A stretch of 64,000 bases of DNA from Nostocoides_A sp937858995 (GTDB taxonomy: Bacteria; Actinomycetota; Actinomycetes; Actinomycetales; Dermatophilaceae). Under the pieces are notes generated by a model. That model had not been told where the DNA came from, searched no databases, and was given only the letters and a program-made list of their open reading frames with translations. The stretch spans positions 1 through 64,000 of the forward strand of contig DAORPX010000001.1 of NCBI GenBank assembly GCA_035442145.1. Direction: 5' to 3'. Positions 47,879 to 55,528 of the stretch are shown piece after piece (position 1 is the first letter of the stretch; each line of letters begins with the position of its first letter). The position numbers and the translations under genes are program-made.

Positions 47879-49276
47879 TCATGGGCGGGCACGAGGTGCC
47901 GCGAGTGCCCCGAGAGCGGCGACGGCTGCGCCGCCAAGCATCAGCGCGGCGAACGTCGTGCCCGTTGTTGAGGCACCGCTGAGGGCGATGACCGTCCCGA
48001 CCAGGCCGGTCTGGAGGGCGACGCCGGTCGAGAGCGCAACCCCCTGCGAGGCCGAGACCCGACCCTGCTCACCAACCGGAGCCAACCCCAGCAGAGCCGT
48101 CGAGAGGGTCGGAGAGACGATGCCCATGCCGAGCGCCGACAGGGCCCACCCGAGCAGGCCGGGGACCAGCCCGAAGACGCCGAGCGCGATGAGGATCGGG
48201 CCGGCGGCACCCACGGCAATACACAGGAAGCCGACCCGCAACCGTTGGTGATCTGCCCATCGTTGCTGGACCGTAGCGAGGCTGTTGAGGAAGGACCCAG
48301 CGGCCCACAACGTGCCGGTGACGCTGAGCGAGATCCCCGCCACGGCCGTCGAGACGCCCTGGGTCTGGACGAGCATGAGCGGGATGAGGCCGCCGACCGC
48401 CGTGAAGCCAGCGGCCACGAGAAGCCGGAGGGTGACAAGGCTGGGGATCCCTCGGGCGAGTCGGAGGGCGCCAGCAGGCAGGACTCGGGACGAGGTCAGT
48501 GCGATGAGGAGCAGGCCGAGCCCGACGAGGGTGAGCCCGAGGAGGCGCTGGCCTCCGGGCCGCTCAACGAGCGGCCCGCTGAAGGTCATCGCGGTGAGGC
48601 CGGCAGCGAGCACGATCGCCACACCGAGCGGGGCGCCTTGTGGCTCGCCTACGCCATCCGGCTCGGGAGCGTCCTGGAGTGCCTCGGCTCGCGCCAGAGA
48701 GTCGCGGAGCAAGACCAGCGCGAGGGGCACGATAAGGAGCGGCCCGGCGAAGACCCAGCGCCACCCGAGCAGCCCGTCCACGAGCCCCGCGAGGCTGGGA
48801 CCGAGCAGGGAGGGCAGGATCCACGCGGCGGAGAAGGAGGCGAAGACCTTGGCCCGCAGGTCGGCTGGGAGAACCCGAGCGACGAGCACCATCAGGGTTG
48901 TGTCGATGAGCGCCTCGGCAGCGCCGGACGCCGCCCGGCCGACGACGAAGATGCTCATCGAGGGGGCAAGGGCACAGACGAGCTGGGCAAGAACGAACGC
49001 ACCGAGTCCGGCGAGCAGGACATGTCGGGGGCCGACCCGGTCGGTCCACGAACCCGCATACACGGTCGCGAGCGTGAGGGTGATGAGTGGCGCCCCGGCG
49101 CTCGCCCCGAAGAGGGCCCAACCGTCGAGCTCGCCGACGACCGTCGGCAAGATCGCCATGACCGCGCGATTCTCGAAGGCGGCGAGGGTGACCAGCGCGA
49201 TGATGCCGACAACGACGGGGAGGTGTTCGCGGGAGAGCAGGCGGTGGGGGGTGGCGCCTGGGGCCCGCGGGGTCAT
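47879..49276 (-). CDS. MFS transporter, probably SoxR-regulated
   Basis: A 465-residue major facilitator with 12-14 hydrophobic helices. The loop 2-3 motif appears as AGSWTDRVGPRHVLLAG. Likely a drug or redox-compound exporter, given its divergent SoxR neighbour. On its strand TTGACC (49309-49314) and AACAAT (49284-49289) are separated by 19 bp and the SoxR dyad fills the spacer, as in SoxR-activated promoters. That would start transcription near 49277, so ATG 49276 (leaderless) is preferred over the ATG at 49285, which lies in the -10 box. Substrate unknown. Confidence 0.85.
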   Translation of the reverse strand: MTPRAPGATPHRLLSREHLPVVVGIIALVTLAAFENRAVMAILPTVVGELDGWALFGASAGAPLITLTLATVYAGSWTDRVGPRHVLLAGLGAFVLAQLVCALAPSMSIFVVGRAASGAAEALIDTTLMVLVARVLPADLRAKVFASFSAAWILPSLLGPSLAGLVDGLLGWRWVFAGPLLIVPLALVLLRDSLARAEALQDAPEPDGVGEPQGAPLGVAIVLAAGLTAMTFSGPLVERPGGQRLLGLTLVGLGLLLIALTSSRVLPAGALRLARGIPSLVTLRLLVAAGFTAVGGLIPLMLVQTQGVSTAVAGISLSVTGTLWAAGSFLNSLATVQQRWADHQRLRVGFLCIAVGAAGPILIALGVFGLVPGLLGWALSALGMGIVSPTLSTALLGLAPVGEQGRVSASQGVALSTGVALQTGLVGTVIALSGASTTGTTFAALMLGGAAVAALGALAAPRARP

Positions 49277-49291
49277 GTCGAACATTGTTCA

Positions 49292-49311
49292 ACCTCAAGT
49301 GCACTTGAGGT
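49292..49311. promoter_or_regulatory. SoxR operator between mfs and soxR
   Basis: CCTCAAGTGCACTTGAGG at 49293-49310 is a perfect 18-bp palindrome, extended to 20 bp by A/T. It matches the well-known SoxR consensus CCTCAAGTTAACTTGAGG except for the central dinucleotides. It lies in the over-long (19-bp) spacer of the MFS promoter, the geometry MerR-family activators need to untwist DNA. Confidence 0.92.
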
Positions 49312-49331
49312 CAATTCGATAGCCTGGAAGG

Positions 49332-49784
49332 GTGCACCGGGAGGACCAGCTGACGATCGGCGACGTCGCGCTTCGATCGGGGCTTAGTGTCGCGACGCTG
49401 CGCTTCTACGAGGAGCGAGGGCTGATCGCTGCGATGCGCACCGAGGGCAACCAGCGCCGCTATCCACGACACGTGCTGCGCAGGCTTGCGGTGATCCGCG
49501 CCGGACAACGGTTCGGCCTGTCCCTTGCCGAGATCGGCCAGGCCCTTGCCGGGCTTCCCGTCGACCGTCCACCGACGAAACGGGACTGGGCCCGGATCTC
49601 GGCCCAGTGGCACGTCCTGCTCGGCGCCCGGATCGAGGTGATGAACCGCGTGCGGGACGGGCTCGAGTCGTGCATCGGCTGCGGCTGTCTGTCGCTGCGG
49701 TCCTGCCCGGTCTACAACTCCGACGACGAACTCGGCGCTGCCGGTCCCGGCGCTCGACGGTGGCCAGAAGGAGCCCGCGAGTGA
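49332..49784 (+). CDS. soxR: redox-sensitive transcriptional regulator SoxR
   Basis: A 150-residue MerR-family activator. The N-terminal winged helix (LTIGDVALRSGLSVATLRFYEERGL) is followed by a coiled coil and the [2Fe-2S] ligand motif CIGCGCLSLRSC near residues 115-126, diagnostic of SoxR. It senses redox-cycling compounds or superoxide by cluster oxidation. In actinobacteria SoxR usually controls a few exporters and reductases rather than soxS; the divergent MFS gene is the obvious target. GTG 49332 lies 21 bp after the operator, with GGAAGG almost touching the start. Confidence 0.96.
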   Translation: MHREDQLTIGDVALRSGLSVATLRFYEERGLIAAMRTEGNQRRYPRHVLRRLAVIRAGQRFGLSLAEIGQALAGLPVDRPPTKRDWARISAQWHVLLGARIEVMNRVRDGLESCIGCGCLSLRSCPVYNSDDELGAAGPGARRWPEGARE

Positions 49785-49816
49785 GCGGGCCGGAGCCGAT
49801 GTGAGTTCTCTGAGGA

Positions 49817-50172
49817 TCAGATAGGGGTCTGCGCGTCCGGGACAAAGGGTGCCCCGTGCCCGGGAATGACCATCACGGGGCCCAGATCCAGGATCCGCCT
49901 CCGCGACAGGTCGCCTGGAAGTCGTGCACCCGGGCGTTCGGGAAGAGGGCAATGTTCACCGTGTGGTCGGGGTGGTGATGGCTGATCACGACGTCCGTGA
50001 TGTCTTGCGGGGAGACGCCAAGCGCGGCCAAGGGAGCCAAGATCACGGATCGGGCGGCAACCATGCCCGGGTCCACGACGATGAGCGCCCCGGCGTCGCG
50101 GATCAGGCAGACCGTGGAGGCGACCCGATCTGCGGCATACCCGACTGCGAGAACGTCGACGATAGCGACCAT
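49817..50172 (-). pseudogene. broken MBL-fold metallo-hydrolase gene
   Basis: From ATG 50172 the minus strand encodes the N-terminal MBL-fold domain, with the zinc motif SHHHPDHT near residue 65, then runs into a stop at residue 99. A different frame from about 49892 encodes LDLGPVMVIPGHGAPFVPD and ends at a TGA at 49817-49819; this resembles the C-terminal part of the same family (second histidine in PGHG). The stretch between the two, probably several dozen residues, is missing. This looks like an internal deletion with frameshift. A 99-residue truncated product could still be made but would lack the later zinc ligands. Confidence 0.68.
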
Positions 50173-50236
50173 GGGTGGACTCTACGGGTGAGTTACCAGA
50201 CGCGACCGGCGCTGGTCGTTCAGAACAGCGGGTGGC

Positions 50237-51484
50237 TCAGCCCGCCAGGTGAGAGTTGTCGTCCGCCCATATCCCGAGCAGGCCGCCGAAGTGCGCCTCG
50301 AACCGCTCCCACTCGTGGGTGGGATAGGTCTGCTGAATCGTCGAGGTGAGCATGGAGCGGAACTCGGGGGACGTCACATACTCATAGACGAACTCATCGA
50401 CATGCCCCAGTGTCGCGGCACAGAACTCCTGATAGCGCTCGGTGTCGAAGTGCTGCGAGGCAAGGGCCTGATAGGCCACGATCTTGGCCGCGTAGTCCAG
50501 ATCCGGGTCGTCCGCAATCGCGAACCACGGTGCGGTGTCGACCTGAGTCTTGGCGATCCGGTCCGTCATCACGCAGAAGCTCGACCACTTGAGCAGCGAC
50601 TTCATTGCCCACGGGAAGTAGTAATGCAAGGAGGTGACCGCGACATCCGGGCAGGCGTTCGCGTAGTCGATCGGATAGACGATGTCGTCCTTGACGAGCA
50701 TCTCGCAGGAGTTGAACTCCCAACGGAAAAAGGCGTTGACGGTCTGCGCAATCGCGATCGTCTCCTCCCCCGCCTTCTGCGACAAGAAGTCGTGCGCCAC
50801 CTCATACCGGTTATGCATGGGCTCGTCCGGGCGGAACTTCATGACCATCGTCTCGGGCCCGATCGTCAGCGCGCGGGCAAAGACGTCGTAGTCGATCGAT
50901 TCCTGGAGGTGCATGAGCATCTCGCCGGACTCGTCGTATGCCGCGTGCAGCTCCTCCCGGTCGCGCACCCGAGAAACCCCGCGCCAGCCACCGCCGTCGA
51001 AGGGCTTCATGAAGAGCGGATAGCCCATCTCCTCGGCGACGGCATCAAGATCGAACGCCTGGTTGTACTTGGCGGAGGTGTAGGCCCACCGCGCGTTGTC
51101 GACCGGGTGCTTGTAGGGCACGAGCACCGTATTGGGAACGTTGAGACCGAGGCGGAGCATGGCGCAGTAGGCCGAGTGCTTCTCCATCGACTGGAATGTG
51201 AAGGGGCTGTTCAACAGATACAGGTCATCCATGAGCGAGGCCTTCTTGAGCCATTCGCGCGGGTGGTAGTACCAGTAGGCAAGCCGGTCGATGCATAGGT
51301 CTTGACGCACCGAATCCCGCAGATTGAAGGGCTCGATCGTCACGCGTTCGCTGGCAATCCGGTGCTGGACGCCGTCGGGGGTCTGCAGCACGCCGAGCCG
51401 GCGGACCAGGGCCTCGAATGCGGTCGGCCAGTCCTCCTCCGCCCCGAGCAGCAGTCCGATGAGGTGCTCACGCTGTGTCGTCAT
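50237..51484 (-). CDS. ATP-grasp domain protein, uncharacterised ligase
   Basis: A 415-residue protein with an ATP-grasp fold (about residues 110-285). ATP-binding lysine and glycine loop are in PLFMKPFDGGGWRGV (Lys160), and metal-binding acids/amides appear in NSCEMLVKDD (Glu261) and YPIDYANACPD (Asp273, Asn276). ATP-grasp enzymes join a carboxylate to an amine or thiol through an acyl phosphate; no substrate can be named. ATG 51484 has AAAGGA eight bases upstream. It follows an esterase gene by 31 bp on the same strand, and I recall the two being neighbours in other bacteria. Confidence 0.82.
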   Translation of the reverse strand: MTTQREHLIGLLLGAEEDWPTAFEALVRRLGVLQTPDGVQHRIASERVTIEPFNLRDSVRQDLCIDRLAYWYYHPREWLKKASLMDDLYLLNSPFTFQSMEKHSAYCAMLRLGLNVPNTVLVPYKHPVDNARWAYTSAKYNQAFDLDAVAEEMGYPLFMKPFDGGGWRGVSRVRDREELHAAYDESGEMLMHLQESIDYDVFARALTIGPETMVMKFRPDEPMHNRYEVAHDFLSQKAGEETIAIAQTVNAFFRWEFNSCEMLVKDDIVYPIDYANACPDVAVTSLHYYFPWAMKSLLKWSSFCVMTDRIAKTQVDTAPWFAIADDPDLDYAAKIVAYQALASQHFDTERYQEFCAATLGHVDEFVYEYVTSPEFRSMLTSTIQQTYPTHEWERFEAHFGGLLGIWADDNSHLAG

Positions 51485-51515
51485 TGACATCATCCTTTGA
51501 TCGAGAACGGCGGGG

Positions 51516-52262
51516 TCACACAAAACGGGGCAAATGATGCGCGAACTGCTTGCGCCACCACGGCCAATCATGGGCGCTGTCGTGTCCCCACACGTCGAGT
51601 TGGTGAGGGATGCCCTTGCGCCGCAGGACATCCGCAAAGGCGAGGGTGGAGGGATAGGACTTTGTTGGCTCCCACTCAAAGGGCCCCTCCCCCACCACCA
51701 GCAGGAGGTTGGCGCGCGAGCGTAGCCAGGCCAGGTGATCGCCTTCGGCGTTCGCGACATACGCCATCGGGTTGACGAAGTAGGTGTTGTCGCCGATCTC
51801 GCCGAACCCCCGCCAGGCCGTGGGATCGTAGCTGCCCGACAACGAGATCGACAGCGGGGCGACATCGGCCCGCTGCAGGGTGAAGTGCGCCGCGTGATAG
51901 GCGCCCAGGGAGACGCCGAAGGTGATGATGTCGTTGCGCCACCCACCGAGCGTGTAGGCCAGATGGGGTAGCACGGCCTGCTCGAGCCAGGCCTGATAGA
52001 TCCGGTGCCGCCGGGCCCGCTCCTCGGTCGGCTGATCGTATGCGGACCAGGTGTAGCGATCCAGGGAGTCGACGCAAAAGAAGGTCACGCGCCCGGCATC
52101 GACGAGATCACCGACGACTTCGAGCATGCCATTGTTCTCGAAGTCCTCGGCACGGCCGGCCTCGGAGGGAAAGACCAACACGGGGCGGCCGAAGTGTCCG
52201 TGCCGAATGACGCCCAATGTCGCATCGAGACCCGGAACCGCCAGCTCCACGCGTTCACCCAT
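51516..52262 (-). CDS. COG4947-like alpha/beta-hydrolase (esterase)
   Basis: A 248-residue alpha/beta hydrolase of the small esterase type (COG4947-like). The nucleophile elbow is FGVSLGAYHA with Ser118, and the catalytic His is probably in GHDSAHDWPWW near the C-terminus. No signal peptide is visible. ATG 52262 has GGA seven bases upstream. It is transcribed with the downstream ATP-grasp gene, suggesting sequential action on one metabolite or peptide, or a hydrolase that reverses the ligase product. It is divergent from trkH. Specific activity unknown. Confidence 0.83.
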   Translation of the reverse strand: MGERVELAVPGLDATLGVIRHGHFGRPVLVFPSEAGRAEDFENNGMLEVVGDLVDAGRVTFFCVDSLDRYTWSAYDQPTEERARRHRIYQAWLEQAVLPHLAYTLGGWRNDIITFGVSLGAYHAAHFTLQRADVAPLSISLSGSYDPTAWRGFGEIGDNTYFVNPMAYVANAEGDHLAWLRSRANLLLVVGEGPFEWEPTKSYPSTLAFADVLRRKGIPHQLDVWGHDSAHDWPWWRKQFAHHLPRFV

Positions 52263-52361
52263 GGTGGTATCCAATCGTACGGATGCCCCCGACCGCCACA
52301 CGGTGTCGATGCCCGCGCCCAGGACGGTCTCGAAGCGTTCGCTCTGTCATGCTGTCGTCCC

Positions 52362-53729
52362 GTGAGCATCGATTCGGGTGACTGGGGGAACCCGCTGAAA
52401 AAGCGTCGGTTCCTGCGCCACCCGGCCCAGGTCGTCGTGGCGGCCTTCGCCGCTGCCGATCTGGTCGGCACCCTGCTGTTGGCGCTGCCGGTGGCGCGCA
52501 GCGGTGACGGCTCGGCGCCGCTGATCACGGCACTCTTCACCGCGACCAGCGCCGTCTGCGTGACCGGGCTGACAACCGTCGACACGGGCACCTACTGGAG
52601 CAGCTTCGGGCAATGGGTGATTCTGGGGCTCATCCAGATCGGCGGCTTCGGGATCATGACGCTCGCCTCCCTCCTTGCGCTCTTCGTCAGTCGGCGCATG
52701 GGCTTGCGGACGCGACTGTATGCGGCCGCCGAGACCAAGAGCTCCGGGATCGGCGATGTCCGACGCGTCCTGCGGGGGGTTGCCCTGATCACGGTCGTCG
52801 TCGAGGGCGCCCTGGCCACGATCTTGACCACGCGCTTCCTGGTTGCCTACGACTACCCCGTCGGCAAGGCCCTGCACCACGGTGTCTTCCATGCCGTCTC
52901 GTCGTTCAACAATGCCGGCTTCGCGCTCTACAGCGACAGCCTGATGGGCTTTGCCACCGACCCCCTCATCCTGCTTCCCATCAGCCTGGCCATCATCATT
53001 GGCGGGCTCGGCTTCCCCGTCATCCTCGAGCTTTTTCGGCGACAGCCGATGCGCAAGTGGAGCCTGCATACCCGTCTCACGCTGTTGATGACGGGGGTCC
53101 TGCTCATCGGCGGGACGCTGTTCATGAGCGCGAACGAGTGGAACAACACCGGGACGATTGCCGACTACGGTGCCGGCCACAAGCTGCTCGCGGGCTGGTT
53201 CCACGCGGTCCAGCCGCGAACTGCCGGGTTCAACGCCTGGGACTACGGCCAGGTGACCGATGAGACTCTGCTCGGCACCATCATGCTCATGTTTGTCGGG
53301 GGTGGGTCGGCCTCCACGGCCGGCGGATTGAAAGTGACGACCTTCATCTTGCTCTTCTTCGTCATCTTGTCGGAGGTCCGCGGCGAGAGCGAGGTGACCG
53401 CCTTCGATCGGCGGATCGAGCCGCGGGTGGTTCGCCAGGCCATCACCGTCGCCCTGCTGGGGATCGCCGCCATCGTCGGTGCGACCCTGGCGCTCATCGA
53501 GATCACCTCCTTCCCGCTGACCCCGATTCTCTTCGAGACCACCTCCGCATTCGCCACCGTCGGGTTGTCCACCGGCATCACCCCGCAGCTGAATCTTCCG
53601 GCGCAAGTGATCGTCATCGCGCTGATGTTCCTGGGCCGGCTCGGACCGGTCACCCTCGTCTCCGCCCTCGCGCTGCGTCAGCGTCAGCCGAGATACTCGT
53701 ACCCGGAAGGAGCACCCCTCATTGGCTAA
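52362..53729 (+). CDS. Trk/Ktr-type potassium uptake membrane subunit
   Basis: A 455-residue potassium channel-like transporter with four M1-P-M2 repeats. The selectivity-filter segments appear in order as SAVCVTGLTTVD, SFNNAGFALYS, RTAGFNAWD and FATVGLSTGI; the glycine in each filter is present. It resembles KtrB/TrkH, which moves K+ and is gated by a cytoplasmic RCK subunit, encoded next. GTG 52362 has no clear SD and may be leaderless. The stop overlaps the RCK gene start by eight bases. Family assignment is firm; the choice between TrkH and KtrB naming is not. Confidence 0.93.
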   Translation: MSIDSGDWGNPLKKRRFLRHPAQVVVAAFAAADLVGTLLLALPVARSGDGSAPLITALFTATSAVCVTGLTTVDTGTYWSSFGQWVILGLIQIGGFGIMTLASLLALFVSRRMGLRTRLYAAAETKSSGIGDVRRVLRGVALITVVVEGALATILTTRFLVAYDYPVGKALHHGVFHAVSSFNNAGFALYSDSLMGFATDPLILLPISLAIIIGGLGFPVILELFRRQPMRKWSLHTRLTLLMTGVLLIGGTLFMSANEWNNTGTIADYGAGHKLLAGWFHAVQPRTAGFNAWDYGQVTDETLLGTIMLMFVGGGSASTAGGLKVTTFILLFFVILSEVRGESEVTAFDRRIEPRVVRQAITVALLGIAAIVGATLALIEITSFPLTPILFETTSAFATVGLSTGITPQLNLPAQVIVIALMFLGRLGPVTLVSALALRQRQPRYSYPEGAPLIG

Positions 53730-54390
53730 GCAACTAGACACCGCCTCCGGCGTGGTCGTCATCGGATTGGGCCGGTTCGGCAAGTCGCTCGCGCTCGAGC
53801 TCGAGAACGACGGCGTTGAGGTGCTGGGGATCGACCTAGACCGGCATACCGTCGACATGCTGGCTGGTCGGCTCACGCATGTCGTGCAGGCCGACTCCAC
53901 CGACATCGAAGTCATGCGGCAGCTGTCGGTCCACGAATTCGATCGGGCAGTGATCGCTATCGGCTCGAACCTCGAATCCAGCGTGCTCACCGCCTTCGTC
54001 CTCAAGCAGCTCGGGGTCGATCTCGTGTGGGCCAAGGCGACCAGCGAATCGATGCGCCAAATTCTGCTCAAGATCGGGGTGAACCAGGTCGTTCGCCCCG
54101 AGCACGACATGGGCCGGCGGGTCGCGCACCTGGTGCGCGGCAAGATGATCGACTACATCGAGTTCGACGACGGATTCGCCATCGTCAAAACGACCCCACC
54201 CAAAAACATCCTCGGTGTGACACTGGCCGCCTCCGGAGTCCGCACGAAATACGGGGTCACCATCGTCGGGATCAAGACCCCGGGCAACGACTTCACCTAC
54301 GCCACGCCCGAGTCGATCGTGACGGCCGGGGATCTGGTCATCGTCTCCGGCGAACGCCACCGGGTGGAGCGCTTCTCCAACGAGCCCTGA
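53722..54390 (+). CDS. Trk/Ktr RCK-domain regulatory subunit
   Basis: A 222-residue cytoplasmic subunit with an N-terminal RCK domain binding a nucleotide (VVVIGLGRFGKSLALEL, then GIDLD) and a C-terminal TrkA-C domain. It gates the potassium channel encoded immediately upstream. TTG 53722 is chosen because AAGGAG lies nine bases upstream; it overlaps the transporter stop. Single-RCK length (about 220) matches KtrA rather than the double-length proteobacterial TrkA. The 3' side runs into the repeat region and N gap. Confidence 0.93.
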   Translation: MAKQLDTASGVVVIGLGRFGKSLALELENDGVEVLGIDLDRHTVDMLAGRLTHVVQADSTDIEVMRQLSVHEFDRAVIAIGSNLESSVLTAFVLKQLGVDLVWAKATSESMRQILLKIGVNQVVRPEHDMGRRVAHLVRGKMIDYIEFDDGFAIVKTTPPKNILGVTLAASGVRTKYGVTIVGIKTPGNDFTYATPESIVTAGDLVIVSGERHRVERFSNEP

Positions 54391-54407
54391 GCCACCGGCC
54401 CACAAGC

Positions 54408-54617
54408 GGGCGGTTCAGAAGAGGGCGGTTCAGAAGAGGGCGGCTCAGAAGAGGGCGCTCATNNNNNNNNNNNNNNNNNNNNNNNNNNNNNNNNNNNNNN
54501 NNNNNNNNNNNNNNNNNNNNNNNNNNNNNNNNNNNNNNNNNNNNNNNNNNNNNNNNNNNNNNGGGCGGTTCAGAAGAGGGCGGTTCAGAAGAGGGCGGCT
54601 CAGAAGAGGGCGCTCAT
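54408..54617. repeat. 15-bp tandem repeat with 100-N gap and 55-bp duplicated flanks
   Basis: The bases at 54408-54462 and at 54563-54617 are identical over all 55 positions and surround exactly 100 N (54463-54562). Both contain just over three copies of the 15-bp unit GAGGGCGGTTCAGAA with one variant (GGCTCAGAA). The unit overlaps the last codons and stop of the YbbN-like gene on the minus strand. Two contigs sharing a 55-base k-mer at their ends and joined with a default 100-N spacer explain this exactly; a real longer array is the alternative. Confidence 0.9.
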
Positions 54618-55514
54618 CAACGCGGTGCGGCCGCGCTTGACGCGCTCGTCCTGGTTGCCGACCACAGTGAAGAGCTGCAACAGGTGGTCGCGCGCGGCGG
54701 TGCGCTGCGCCCCGCTGGTCCGCTTCACCAGCTCGATCAGGCGCCCAAAGGCATCCTCGATGTGCCCCCCTAAAAGGTCGAGATCGGCGACCAGCGCCTG
54801 CGCGGAGATGTCGTCCGGGTGCTGCGCGGCCGCCGCTCGGGCCGACGCCAGGTCGACTCCTTGGGTGCGCTGCATCAGGCCGACGGTGGCCAGCCCCGCC
54901 TGGGCGTCCAGATCCTTGGGGTCGGCAGCCAGCGCCGCTTCGTATGCCGTTGCCGCCCCCGCCAGGTCTCCACGCTCGATCGCGTCAAAGGCCTCCTGAT
55001 GCAAGGGAGGCAGGTCCTCCTCGTCCACGGCGGCGCGCTCGGCGAGTTCGATGCGGCCAGTGACGCCCTGCTGGATCGCCAAGTCCAGAAACTGCTCCAG
55101 CACGCCGCGCACCTGATCTCGCGGTGCCACACCGGCGAACATCGGGATGGCCTGCCCCTGGAGCAGTCCGATGGTGACGGGCACGGACTGGACCTGGAGC
55201 GCGCGGAGCATTCCCGGATTGGTGTCGATATCAATCGAAACGACCTGAACCCGACCCTGGAAGCTGCGCGCGGCCTCGATGACATCCCCGAGGTAGACCA
55301 CCGACTCCGGCAACCGACTCGATACGACCACCAGGATGGCCGGCACGCGCACCGATCGGTTGACGATTTCGCTGAAGGTCGCATCGGTCGCCTTCACGTG
55401 CAGGGTGTCGGGAGACCCCGACGCACTCGACGCCGCATCCGGTCCTGGCCCGGAGAGGCTGGTCAAGTCAACGGCGCCGCGAGTGGCACTTCCTGGAACG
55501 ACGGGCTGGGTCAT
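54600..55514 (-). CDS. YbbN/CnoX-like thioredoxin-fold TPR protein
   Basis: A 304-residue protein with an N-terminal thioredoxin fold (about residues 45-150) and C-terminal TPR-like helices. The redox CxxC is absent: the active-site segment reads VVVSSRLPESV. YbbN/CnoX proteins with such degenerate sites act as co-chaperones with GroEL/DnaK under stress. ATG 55514 gives the common actinobacterial N-terminus (TQPVVPGSATRGAVDL); ATG 55520 adds two residues. The last codons and stop are part of a 15-bp tandem repeat next to the assembly gap, so the C-terminus should be confirmed. Confidence 0.85.
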   Translation of the reverse strand: MTQPVVPGSATRGAVDLTSLSGPGPDAASSASGSPDTLHVKATDATFSEIVNRSVRVPAILVVVSSRLPESVVYLGDVIEAARSFQGRVQVVSIDIDTNPGMLRALQVQSVPVTIGLLQGQAIPMFAGVAPRDQVRGVLEQFLDLAIQQGVTGRIELAERAAVDEEDLPPLHQEAFDAIERGDLAGAATAYEAALAADPKDLDAQAGLATVGLMQRTQGVDLASARAAAAQHPDDISAQALVADLDLLGGHIEDAFGRLIELVKRTSGAQRTAARDHLLQLFTVVGNQDERVKRGRTALMSALF

Positions 55515-55528
55515 AGCCATATCATCGA

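Noticed and set aside
46867..50236. Integrated mobile element or prophage
   Set aside because: No integrase, transposase, terminal repeats of IS type or tRNA target was found; the excisionase-like gene is an antitoxin-type regulator.
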